Origin: a virus
Virus record (IMG/VR): IMGVR_UViG_3300027608_001459
Coordinates: 1-43,792 of that record
Length of the DNA stretch: 43,792 bases
Reading direction: 5' to 3' (one strand)
This document shows, one piece after another, positions 38,185-43,792 of the stretch. Every line of letters starts with the position of its first letter. Within the stretch, counting starts at the first letter, position 1. Both the position numbers and the translations under genes were made by a program. A model generated the notes under the pieces. It had not been told where the DNA came from and did not search any database. It saw only the letters and a program-made list of their open reading frames with translations.

Positions 38185-39231
38185 ATGTTTTTAAGAGAAT
38201 TAATGCAGCGAGTAGGTCAAGAGGATTACCATCCAAACGATCCACCACCTGGGCCGGAGACTAAACCTACAATGCCTGCAGGTACTGTTAAGGTAGATGT
38301 TGATGATGTCTATGATTGGTATAAGTTGGGTCAGCATATTAGTAATATGAAAGGTCTTGGCAAACACGACTTTGGTCAAGGGCCTCCTAGCACTATATTC
38401 TCCTTTGGCAGCGAAGAAGAAGAACACAAATATATCGATGCATTAAAAAAGACAGGTCTTACCACTACTGATATTGATCCATTAGATCCTAATCAACCTA
38501 AAGGTATGCCTCGTCAAAAGACTGATCCTACATACAATGTAGGAGAGGCTAAGAAGCGCAGACGTAAAGCTCGGCGTACTTCAGGTATGCCAGCGGCATA
38601 CGGTCCAGGTCCCTACGGCGGCTATGGATACTATGCTGGCTACAGCGGAGAAGGTGGAGGGGACGGGGGTGGTGGTGAAAGCATTGAGAATGAAAACTTT
38701 GCTGATGGAAAGAACCCACAAGACAAAGGCGACAGTAAACGTCACGGTATCAATACTAAAGCATCAGTAAGTAGTTTACGTAAGACTGCTAAACAAGGTG
38801 GACGTAAGGGCCAGTTAGCACATTGGCTTGCTAATATGAAAGCTGGTAAGAAGAAGTCACTTAACGAAGCTGTTATTCATCCTAGTACTATGGATGCACT
38901 AGAAGACTTTCTGCCATTTGTAATGAAGTTGCTAAAACTAGACAAACTGCCAAGAATCAGCGTTCATAAAACTATAGAGACAGGTGATCAACCTAGCTTT
39001 GGTGGCTATGATATGGAAAACAACTCAATACAGTTAGCTCTCAAAGATCGTCATCCTGCAGATATACTTAGAACACTAGCACACGAATTAGTACACTATA
39101 AACAAAATACTACACACAGATTGCACGATCGCAGTGGACTAACTGGTAGCCCAGAAGAAAATGAAGCAAATACTAAAGCAGGTATTATCATGCGTCATTT
39201 CAACAAACGCTTTCCGCAATACTTGGAATAA
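38185..39231 (+). CDS. HExxH zinc metalloprotease-like protein, possibly head-packaged (348 aa)
   Basis: ATG 38185 (MFLRELMQRVG) is preferred over 38173, inside the endolysin. The C-terminal domain has AHELVHYKQ with His300-Glu301-x-x-His304 and a downstream Glu (E324 or E327 in PEENEA) as third zinc ligand. Middle: a Gly/Tyr-rich stretch (GPGPYGGYGYYAGYSGEG, about 155-180) and a basic region. VGEA and SLNEA are prohead-protease-like sites, the latter placed just before the protease domain. It could be an inactive precursor activated by cleavage (inference). Confidence 0.72.
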   Translation: MFLRELMQRVGQEDYHPNDPPPGPETKPTMPAGTVKVDVDDVYDWYKLGQHISNMKGLGKHDFGQGPPSTIFSFGSEEEEHKYIDALKKTGLTTTDIDPLDPNQPKGMPRQKTDPTYNVGEAKKRRRKARRTSGMPAAYGPGPYGGYGYYAGYSGEGGGDGGGGESIENENFADGKNPQDKGDSKRHGINTKASVSSLRKTAKQGGRKGQLAHWLANMKAGKKKSLNEAVIHPSTMDALEDFLPFVMKLLKLDKLPRISVHKTIETGDQPSFGGYDMENNSIQLALKDRHPADILRTLAHELVHYKQNTTHRLHDRSGLTGSPEENEANTKAGIIMRHFNKRFPQYLE

Positions 39232-39235
39232 TACT

Positions 39236-39421
39236 ATGAAAATAAGAGAAATACTAGTTAAAGAAGATGCTACGCCAGGTGGTACTAGTGCTGCTAATGT
39301 TAGCGTAGGACCTGTTTACAAAAACAAAGCAGGAAAAGCAGGTAAGAATAAAGACGGTACAGTAAAGAACGCATTAGATATGCCTAACAATTTACTCACC
39401 GGTGGCAGCTTAAAACGATAA
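39236..39421 (+). CDS. Small basic leader-type protein (61 aa)
   Basis: MKIREILVKEDATPGGTSAA with a VKED site, then Lys/Gly-rich sequence (KNKAGKAGKNKDGTVKNALD). ATG 39236 follows the previous stop by 4 bases; the ATG at 39161 lies inside the previous gene. No known function; similar leaders and composition to the neighbours suggest a head-internal peptide or protein. Confidence 0.55.
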   Translation: MKIREILVKEDATPGGTSAANVSVGPVYKNKAGKAGKNKDGTVKNALDMPNNLLTGGSLKR

Positions 39422-39424
39422 ATA
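39417..39424 (+). promoter_or_regulatory. Late-promoter-like octamer (GATAAATA)
   Basis: Ends 24 bases before ATG 39449, with TTGGAG in between. Overlaps the stop of the 39236 gene. Confidence 0.4.
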
Positions 39425-39448
39425 CAACGATATTGGAGAATTCTCAAA

Positions 39449-40519
39449 ATGCAAGATAACTTTCACCGCCCAGCAGATCACGAAGCAAAAATGGCTCGTG
39501 CTGACCTATTTAAATGTGCTCAATACAGCTTTAAGCTGTTCAAGATGATTGGCGAAGACCAAGAGCTAGAAGGTTGGGTACAGGCTAAGATTACCAAAGC
39601 CGCTGACTACATTGCGTCTGTGTATCACTACATGGAATACGAAATGAAGATCAGTGAGTACGGTAGTGCTATTGAAAACAGCGACATGTATTCAGAAAGC
39701 ATTCGTCGTGCATTTGCACAGAAGCTGACAGAAGCTAAGAAGCAGGCTGTTAAAGCTAAAGATGATATGAAGAAGAAAGAGAAAGCACTAGACGAAGAAA
39801 AGTCATCAACTGGTGGTGAGATTGATCGTTCTAAGAAAGGTGTTACTAAGCATAAAGAAAATCCAAACAGATTCAGTGACGAAGAGCATACTGAACCTAA
39901 ATCACAAGCTAAATCAAAATCTTCTGCAGAGAAAGCTGGTGACAAAGCACACGACAAAGCACAAGAGAAAGACAGTAAGGCATGGGGTAAAGCTAACCCA
40001 GGCAAGCAGACTATCATGAAGGGTGGTGTTAAAACTACTAATGAAGGTGCAAAGCCAGACTTTCTAGACATGGACAAAGATGGCGACAAGAAAGAGCCAA
40101 TGAAGAAGGCTGTTAAGGACAAGAAAGTTAAAGAAGGTAGTCATTACGGTAACGAGAAGTTAGCAAATGCTAAAGCAAGTCGTAGCGGTACAAGCACAGT
40201 TGTTGACCAAGACGGTAAGGGTGGTGTAAAAACTACAACTACAAAAACTCCTGCTAAGAAAATTAAAGAAGCAGCAGGTAAATGCAATCATACACCCAAA
40301 GGTAAATCATGTCCAGTACACGGTCTAAAAGAATGTGGCGGCATGTATGAAGGCGACAAGTTTGATCCATTAAAACATGTTGAGAAGAAGTCGCAAACTC
40401 CTCCTATTAAACAAGCAGCCAAAGATGTTGATCGCAAAAACTATGGCGATCGCACTGCATTGATGAAAGCTGGTGGTGTTAAAGATGATCGCGGCCCACG
40501 TGGTGTAAAACAAGGTTAA
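39449..40519 (+). CDS. Lys-rich head-type protein with DxDxDG loop and Cys/His cluster (356 aa)
   Basis: GGAG lies 11 bases before ATG 39449. Residues 1-110: helical domain (EAKMARADLFKCAQYSFKLF). Residues 110-280: highly charged, Lys-rich, low-complexity. D207-x-D-x-D-G-D213 (FLDMDKDGDKKEPMKKA) resembles a calcium loop, but the twelfth position is not acidic. C279-x-H281-x6-C288-x2-H291-x4-C296 is a candidate zinc site. LTEA, TNEG, VKEG and IKEA are prohead-protease-like sites. Probably DNA-associated or head-internal (inference). Confidence 0.65.
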   Translation: MQDNFHRPADHEAKMARADLFKCAQYSFKLFKMIGEDQELEGWVQAKITKAADYIASVYHYMEYEMKISEYGSAIENSDMYSESIRRAFAQKLTEAKKQAVKAKDDMKKKEKALDEEKSSTGGEIDRSKKGVTKHKENPNRFSDEEHTEPKSQAKSKSSAEKAGDKAHDKAQEKDSKAWGKANPGKQTIMKGGVKTTNEGAKPDFLDMDKDGDKKEPMKKAVKDKKVKEGSHYGNEKLANAKASRSGTSTVVDQDGKGGVKTTTTKTPAKKIKEAAGKCNHTPKGKSCPVHGLKECGGMYEGDKFDPLKHVEKKSQTPPIKQAAKDVDRKNYGDRTALMKAGGVKDDRGPRGVKQG

Positions 40520-40522
40520 ATC

Positions 40523-41266
40523 ATGGACATGAAGAAAATACTACAGGCATTGGATGGAGCTTCTGAGAAGCCTGCAGTAGATTCCAATGACATGAAAAAG
40601 TTCCTTACTATTGTAGAAGGCAAGGGTTCTTTGAATCGACCTACTACTGCAGAAGCTATGACTATGCAGCATTATGCAGAAAAGAAAACAATCACTGCTC
40701 CAGTACTTAATGTAGCAGAAGGTGCAAAGCCTAGCATGATTGGCAAATACTTTAAAGCAGTAGAGCAAGAATTAAAAGAAGCTGCAGAACGTCCTAACGA
40801 ACGTGCTCGTCAATTAGCAGAACGTGTTATTGAACGCATTGTTCCTAATGCAGACGGATCACTACCTGATCCAAGTATCAATCGCCTAACAGGCAAACCT
40901 AATCCTCCAGCAGCAGAACCTACACCTAGCAATCTAAAGCCAGGTGGTGCAACTGTTGAATACGGTGGGGAAACATACGACGTAATGGTGTTTGGTGACA
41001 AAAGTATTAGACCAAGAATAGCACGTAGTGACAAAGTTGTTAGTGCTAAGGTTTATACCATGGGCAACAAGATGTTTGTGCTATTAGATGCACCAGCTCA
41101 AGAAGGCATAGCAGAAGATAGCGATCCTTGCTGGGACAGCCATAAGATGGTAGGTACAAAGAAAAAAGGTGGCAAGACTGTGCCTAACTGTGTGCCTAAA
41201 GAAGCAGTTAATCCTGCTCAACAGGCAGCTATTGCTATTGCAAAAAAGAAAGCAGGTAAGAAGTAA
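40523..41266 (+). CDS. Head-cluster protein with CW...VPNCVP motif (247 aa)
   Basis: MDMKKILQALDGASEKPAVD leader, then IVEG, VAEG, LKEA and IAED prohead-protease-like sites. Middle: a small beta-rich domain (ATVEYGGETYDVMVFGDKSI). C-terminal DPCWDSHKMVGTKKKGGKTV followed by PNCVPKEA, a short motif that I recall in several marine T4-like phage proteins. Function unknown. TAATG overlap with the Dps-like gene. Confidence 0.65.
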   Translation: MDMKKILQALDGASEKPAVDSNDMKKFLTIVEGKGSLNRPTTAEAMTMQHYAEKKTITAPVLNVAEGAKPSMIGKYFKAVEQELKEAAERPNERARQLAERVIERIVPNADGSLPDPSINRLTGKPNPPAAEPTPSNLKPGGATVEYGGETYDVMVFGDKSIRPRIARSDKVVSAKVYTMGNKMFVLLDAPAQEGIAEDSDPCWDSHKMVGTKKKGGKTVPNCVPKEAVNPAQQAAIAIAKKKAGKK

Positions 41267-41703
41267 TGGACGAACTCAAAAAAGCAATGAAGATTGCATT
41301 TGCTAGTGAATATGCATTTGCTATCAAAGCACAAAACTTTCATTGGAATGTAGAAGGACCATTGTTTCCACAACTACACATGTTGTTTGCTACAGTCTAT
41401 GAAGAAGTGTATGGTGCAATTGATGACTTTGCAGAAAATATTCGCAAGTTAGGATCATACACACCTGCCAGTTTCCAACGCTTTTCAATGCTAACACAAG
41501 TTGAAGATGAATTAAACATGTTAGAAGATAGAGCTATGATTGCAGAATTACTGCAAGATAGCGATAAAATGGTTAAACTGTTAAAGATAGTATTTGATCT
41601 TTCTGAACAAGCAGGCGAACACGGATTAAGTGACTTTATAGCAGGACGCATGGATGCACACCGCAAACACAGCTGGCAGCTAAGGGCTACTTCTAAAGAA
41701 TAA
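41266..41703 (+). CDS. Dps-like / ferritin-like DNA-protection protein (145 aa)
   Basis: KAQNFHWNVEGPLFPQLHML then FATVYEEVYGAIDDFAENIR is the Dps signature. By spacing to E. coli Dps (H51, H63, D67, D78, E82) the residues are His26, His38, Ala42, Asp53 and Glu57, so one ferroxidase ligand (the D67 equivalent) is missing. Family members form 12-subunit shells that store iron and shield DNA from oxidants. About 20 residues shorter than E. coli Dps: the Lys-rich N-terminal DNA-binding tail is short. Neighbours are putative head proteins; a protective role for phage or host DNA is inferred. Confidence 0.85.
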   Translation: MDELKKAMKIAFASEYAFAIKAQNFHWNVEGPLFPQLHMLFATVYEEVYGAIDDFAENIRKLGSYTPASFQRFSMLTQVEDELNMLEDRAMIAELLQDSDKMVKLLKIVFDLSEQAGEHGLSDFIAGRMDAHRKHSWQLRATSKE

Positions 41704-41826
41704 GAACACACTACCTTAGGACCTTTGCGTTTTTAAGTGTGGGGAGGCTGCTGCCCGCAGAAAGCGATTCGCTACCGTAGACTGCTAAGTGAGCATAAAT
41801 ATATTATAGATTATTTGGGGAACAAA
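41704..41826 (+). other. 123-base gap with several short hairpins and a late-promoter octamer
   Basis: Holds CACACT...AGTGTG (41706-41742 region), CTGC-TGCCC-GCAG, AGCG-ATT-CGCT and TAG-ACTG-CTA hairpins in succession. None is followed by a T-run. No tRNA T-loop or cloverleaf could be fitted. CATAAATA is at 41794-41801. It might be a leader RNA or a small RNA. Confidence 0.35.
41794..41801 (+). promoter_or_regulatory. Late-promoter-like octamer (CATAAATA)
   Basis: Differs from T4 TATAAATA by one base. It lies 25 bases before ATG 41827, in non-coding DNA and free of stop codons, with TTGGGGA as ribosome site. The best-placed of these motifs. Confidence 0.5.
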
Positions 41827-42759
41827 ATGGACTTAAAAGCATTAATGCAGAAGTTAGAGACAATCAATACAAAACAGATCGTTACAGAATCTGTAGAAAC
41901 AAAAAAAGTTATTACAGAATCAGTAGCACGTCGAGTAGTTAAAGAATCTGCAGACCCTGTTTTTACAAGTTCTATTGCACGTGGCCTAGTTGAAGAATTT
42001 GGTTATGAACTAGAAGAAGATACTCTAGACGAAGCCGGACTTACTCCTGAGCAACAGGCAAAAATGGGACAGGCTAATCCACAAGATCCGTACATTGTAG
42101 CTAGAGCACTAGGCAAAGATGCTGTACCAGTAAGTTATTTCACTGACCCAGAAGATCAAAAAATTGCCAAGCAGTTAGGATTTAAAGACACAGTAGCAAC
42201 TGCACCAGGAGGCGCAGCCACTAAGCCAGCTGTTGCTCCAGAGTTAGTAGGAACGCAAAATCAAGCACCTGACGCAGCGGCACAAGCTGATCGAATTGCT
42301 AATAGAATGGATCAAGAAGCAGGAGCAAATACTGCAGGGCAGGCGGCAGCACCAGCTGCTCCGGCAGCCGTAGATCCAGCAGTTGCAGCTACTCGTGAAA
42401 AGTTTAAAGCCCTAATGGACAAGTTAGAAAAGACAGGCGGTGTTAGCGGTTCTGCTCCTGCACCAGCTGCTCCTGCAAAACCTACACAAATTGCTCCTGC
42501 ACCAACAGGCGCAGCTACTAAACCATCAACAGGCTTTGCCAATACAGGCGGTGGCGCTGCCGTTGGTAATCCAAACATGGCCAAGCAAGGTGTTAAAGAA
42601 GATCCTAACGAAGGCAATGCCTTTAGCGGTGCGCTTGATGCTGCTAAAGACTCGGGTGCTGATGAATTTGAAGTTGATGGAAATAAGTATCCTGTAAAAG
42701 AAACTGTTAGCTACGGCGATGATCAGATTTTAACTATCATTAAAAGCATCAAATACTAA
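41827..42759 (+). CDS. Ala/Pro-rich head-type protein with repeated VTES leader motif (310 aa)
   Basis: ATG 41827 (MDLKALMQKLETINTKQ) follows TTGGGGA; the frame is open upstream to 41737, but that part covers the promoter-like gap. The leader holds three spaced copies of a V-x-E-S motif (IVTES, VITES, VVKES), then TLDEA and GVKED, all prohead-protease-like. The middle is Ala/Pro/Thr-rich low-complexity (PAAPAAVDPAVAATREKFKA). C-terminus: NEGNAFSGALDAAKDSGADE, then a VDGNKYPVKE unit. Function unknown; head-internal or scaffold-like role inferred. Confidence 0.65.
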   Translation: MDLKALMQKLETINTKQIVTESVETKKVITESVARRVVKESADPVFTSSIARGLVEEFGYELEEDTLDEAGLTPEQQAKMGQANPQDPYIVARALGKDAVPVSYFTDPEDQKIAKQLGFKDTVATAPGGAATKPAVAPELVGTQNQAPDAAAQADRIANRMDQEAGANTAGQAAAPAAPAAVDPAVAATREKFKALMDKLEKTGGVSGSAPAPAAPAKPTQIAPAPTGAATKPSTGFANTGGGAAVGNPNMAKQGVKEDPNEGNAFSGALDAAKDSGADEFEVDGNKYPVKETVSYGDDQILTIIKSIKY

Positions 42760-42760
42760 T

Positions 42761-43792
42761 ATGAAAGATTCGATTGCCGAATCACTTGCCGCTATTCGTT
42801 CTTTAGAATCTCCTGAGATTCTAAACGAAGCTGCGGTTGCTGCTCCGGCGGCAGCAGCAAGCAAAGGCATTGGAAGATTCATCCCAGGTGTTGGTGCTGC
42901 CTTAGGTGCATATGATGCCTACGGTCGTGCTAAACAAGGTGATTGGGCAGGCGCTGGATTATCAGCACTAGGTGGTGCAGCTAGTCTAATACCAGGCGTT
43001 GGCACTGCTGCCAGTATAGGTATTGCAGGTGCTCAAGCACTACGTGACAAACAACGTACTGGTAGTTACATGCCAGGAGAAGATGAGATTGCGGCAGCTG
43101 TGGCAAAAGATGCAACAGCACAACCTGCAGTAGCACAGGCTAAACCAAATGCTGCTCCTGCTATGACTAAAGATCAAATTATGGCTTTTCAGAAAGCTAA
43201 CGGTCTAACACCAGACGGTGTACTAGGACCAAAAACACAAGCAGCATTAAATGCTCAAAAAACTAAAGGAACTGCTATGTCAGAAACACAAAAAATTGCA
43301 GAGCTAAGAAATCGTCTAGCTCAAATAGAATCAAGTCAACAAGTTGACGAAATTTCATTAGGTGGAATTGGGGCCGGCATTAAAAACTTTGGCAGTGCTG
43401 TTAAAACAGGTTTTACAAATCCTGAATATGCTAAAGTTGCTGGTATGTCTACTAGAGGTGCTACCAAAGGACAAGTTGTCAATAAAGCATCAAACATTGG
43501 TGCCAAGACTGGCAAGGCTCTAAACACAACTGCAAAAGTTGGTGCTGGTGCTGCTGTTGGCGCAGGTGCAATGGCTGCACTAGGCGGAGGTGGTGCTACT
43601 AATCCAACTGATAAGCCAACAGTTAAGCCAGCAGTAACTCCTGCGGCTCCGGCACAAACTCCAAATGCAGGTCCAGACAAGGCAGATGTAGATGCATTAA
43701 ATGCAATGGCAGCTGAATTAGAAAACAGTCAAGATCCAGCAGATATTGAATTGATGAAACGATACAACGGTATTATCAATGCTATTAATAAT
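42761..43792 (+). CDS. Peptidoglycan-binding-domain protein, 3' end beyond window (344 codons seen)
   Basis: Open from ATG 42761, 1 base after the previous stop, to the window end. MKDSIAESLAAIRSLESPEI then LNEAA is a leader with a prohead-protease-like site. Residues about 35-110 are Gly/Ala-rich and weakly hydrophobic with two repeats (FIPGVGAALGAYDAYGRAK; LIPGVGTAASIGIAGAQAL). Residues about 140-170 (KDQIMAFQKANGLTPDGVLG then PKTQAALNA) match the PG_binding_1 fold. A second hydrophobic Gly/Ala run is at about 250-280. Perhaps ejected with DNA to act at the cell wall or membrane (inference). Confidence 0.75.
   Translation, partial: MKDSIAESLAAIRSLESPEILNEAAVAAPAAAASKGIGRFIPGVGAALGAYDAYGRAKQGDWAGAGLSALGGAASLIPGVGTAASIGIAGAQALRDKQRTGSYMPGEDEIAAAVAKDATAQPAVAQAKPNAAPAMTKDQIMAFQKANGLTPDGVLGPKTQAALNAQKTKGTAMSETQKIAELRNRLAQIESSQQVDEISLGGIGAGIKNFGSAVKTGFTNPEYAKVAGMSTRGATKGQVVNKASNIGAKTGKALNTTAKVGAGAAVGAGAMAALGGGGATNPTDKPTVKPAVTPAAPAQTPNAGPDKADVDALNAMAAELENSQDPADIELMKRYNGIINAINN

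Noticed and set aside
41704-41826. tRNA or tmRNA gene
   Set aside because: No acceptor stem, anticodon arm or GGTTCGANNCC-type T-loop could be fitted, and no tag-peptide coding sequence.
41737-41826. N-terminal extension of the 41827 gene
   Set aside because: Would cover the hairpin gap and octamer, encodes an atypical Cys/Arg-rich stretch, and ATG 41827 has its own GGGGA site.

Overview
The window looks like a stretch of an AT-rich, tailed double-stranded DNA phage genome, most likely a marine T4-like myovirus. Evidence: a T4 gp44-type clamp-loader ATPase, PhoH, a MazG-like pyrophosphohydrolase, a GroES-type co-chaperonin, several giant adhesin-like virion proteins, a spanin pair, a GH19 endolysin, TAAATA late-promoter-like octamers, and tightly packed genes with TAATG and ATGA overlaps. 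All genes but phoH lie on the + strand. No photosynthesis gene, tRNA, integrase, insertion sequence or CRISPR array was seen. The host cannot be fixed from this sequence; the AT richness and gene set would fit a phage of a marine bacterium. Both ends are cut inside genes.

Layout. (1) 1-129: the C-terminus of an A-type Fe-S carrier (IscA/HesB). (2) 132-22258: virion adhesin and tail module of eight large or medium structural genes plus one small gene. It includes a 2496-residue protein, a beta-propeller protein, a subtilisin-like protease carrying a cupredoxin domain, and a fatty-acid desaturase inserted between two adhesin genes. (3) 22268-27530: takeover and metabolism genes: a DnaE-like fragment, GroES, MazG-like, cytidylyltransferase, clamp loader, two Fe(II)/2-oxoglutarate-oxygenase-like proteins and a nitrilase-family amidohydrolase, ending at a bidirectional terminator. 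(4) 27556-28278 (minus strand): phoH, with a hairpin in its leader. (5) 28435-31579: two conserved unknowns, a spanin pair and small membrane proteins (lysis region). (6) 31611-35335: dnaJ, a full-length clpA and an unknown gene. (7) 35417-43792: a cluster of genes whose products share short N-terminal leaders and many hydrophobic-x-Glu-small motifs like T4 prohead-protease sites. These are candidate head-packaged proteins and include a nucleotidyltransferase fusion, the GH19 enzyme, an HExxH metalloprotease, a Dps-like ferritin and a peptidoglycan-binding protein.

Regulation. Three genes (22268, 23804, 31611) are preceded by near-perfect sigma-70 promoters with the same geometry: TTGAC(A/C), 17 bases, TATAAT or TAAAAT, 6 bases, ATG. 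Transcription should start at or next to the start codon, so these mRNAs would be leaderless. A second signal, an 8-mer ending in TAAATA placed mostly 15-25 bases before Shine-Dalgarno-led genes, resembles the T4 late promoter and marks structural, lysis and head-cluster genes. Two terminators overlap promoters.

How the genes may work together: GroES, DnaJ and ClpA (with its ClpP-docking loop kept but no ClpP here) would redirect host protein folding and degradation. MazG-like, PhoH and the clamp loader fit replication and stress-state control. The late genes build an elaborate adsorption apparatus and a loaded head. There is no stretch longer than about 300 bases without a gene; the longest gaps are 28279-28434 and 41704-41826.
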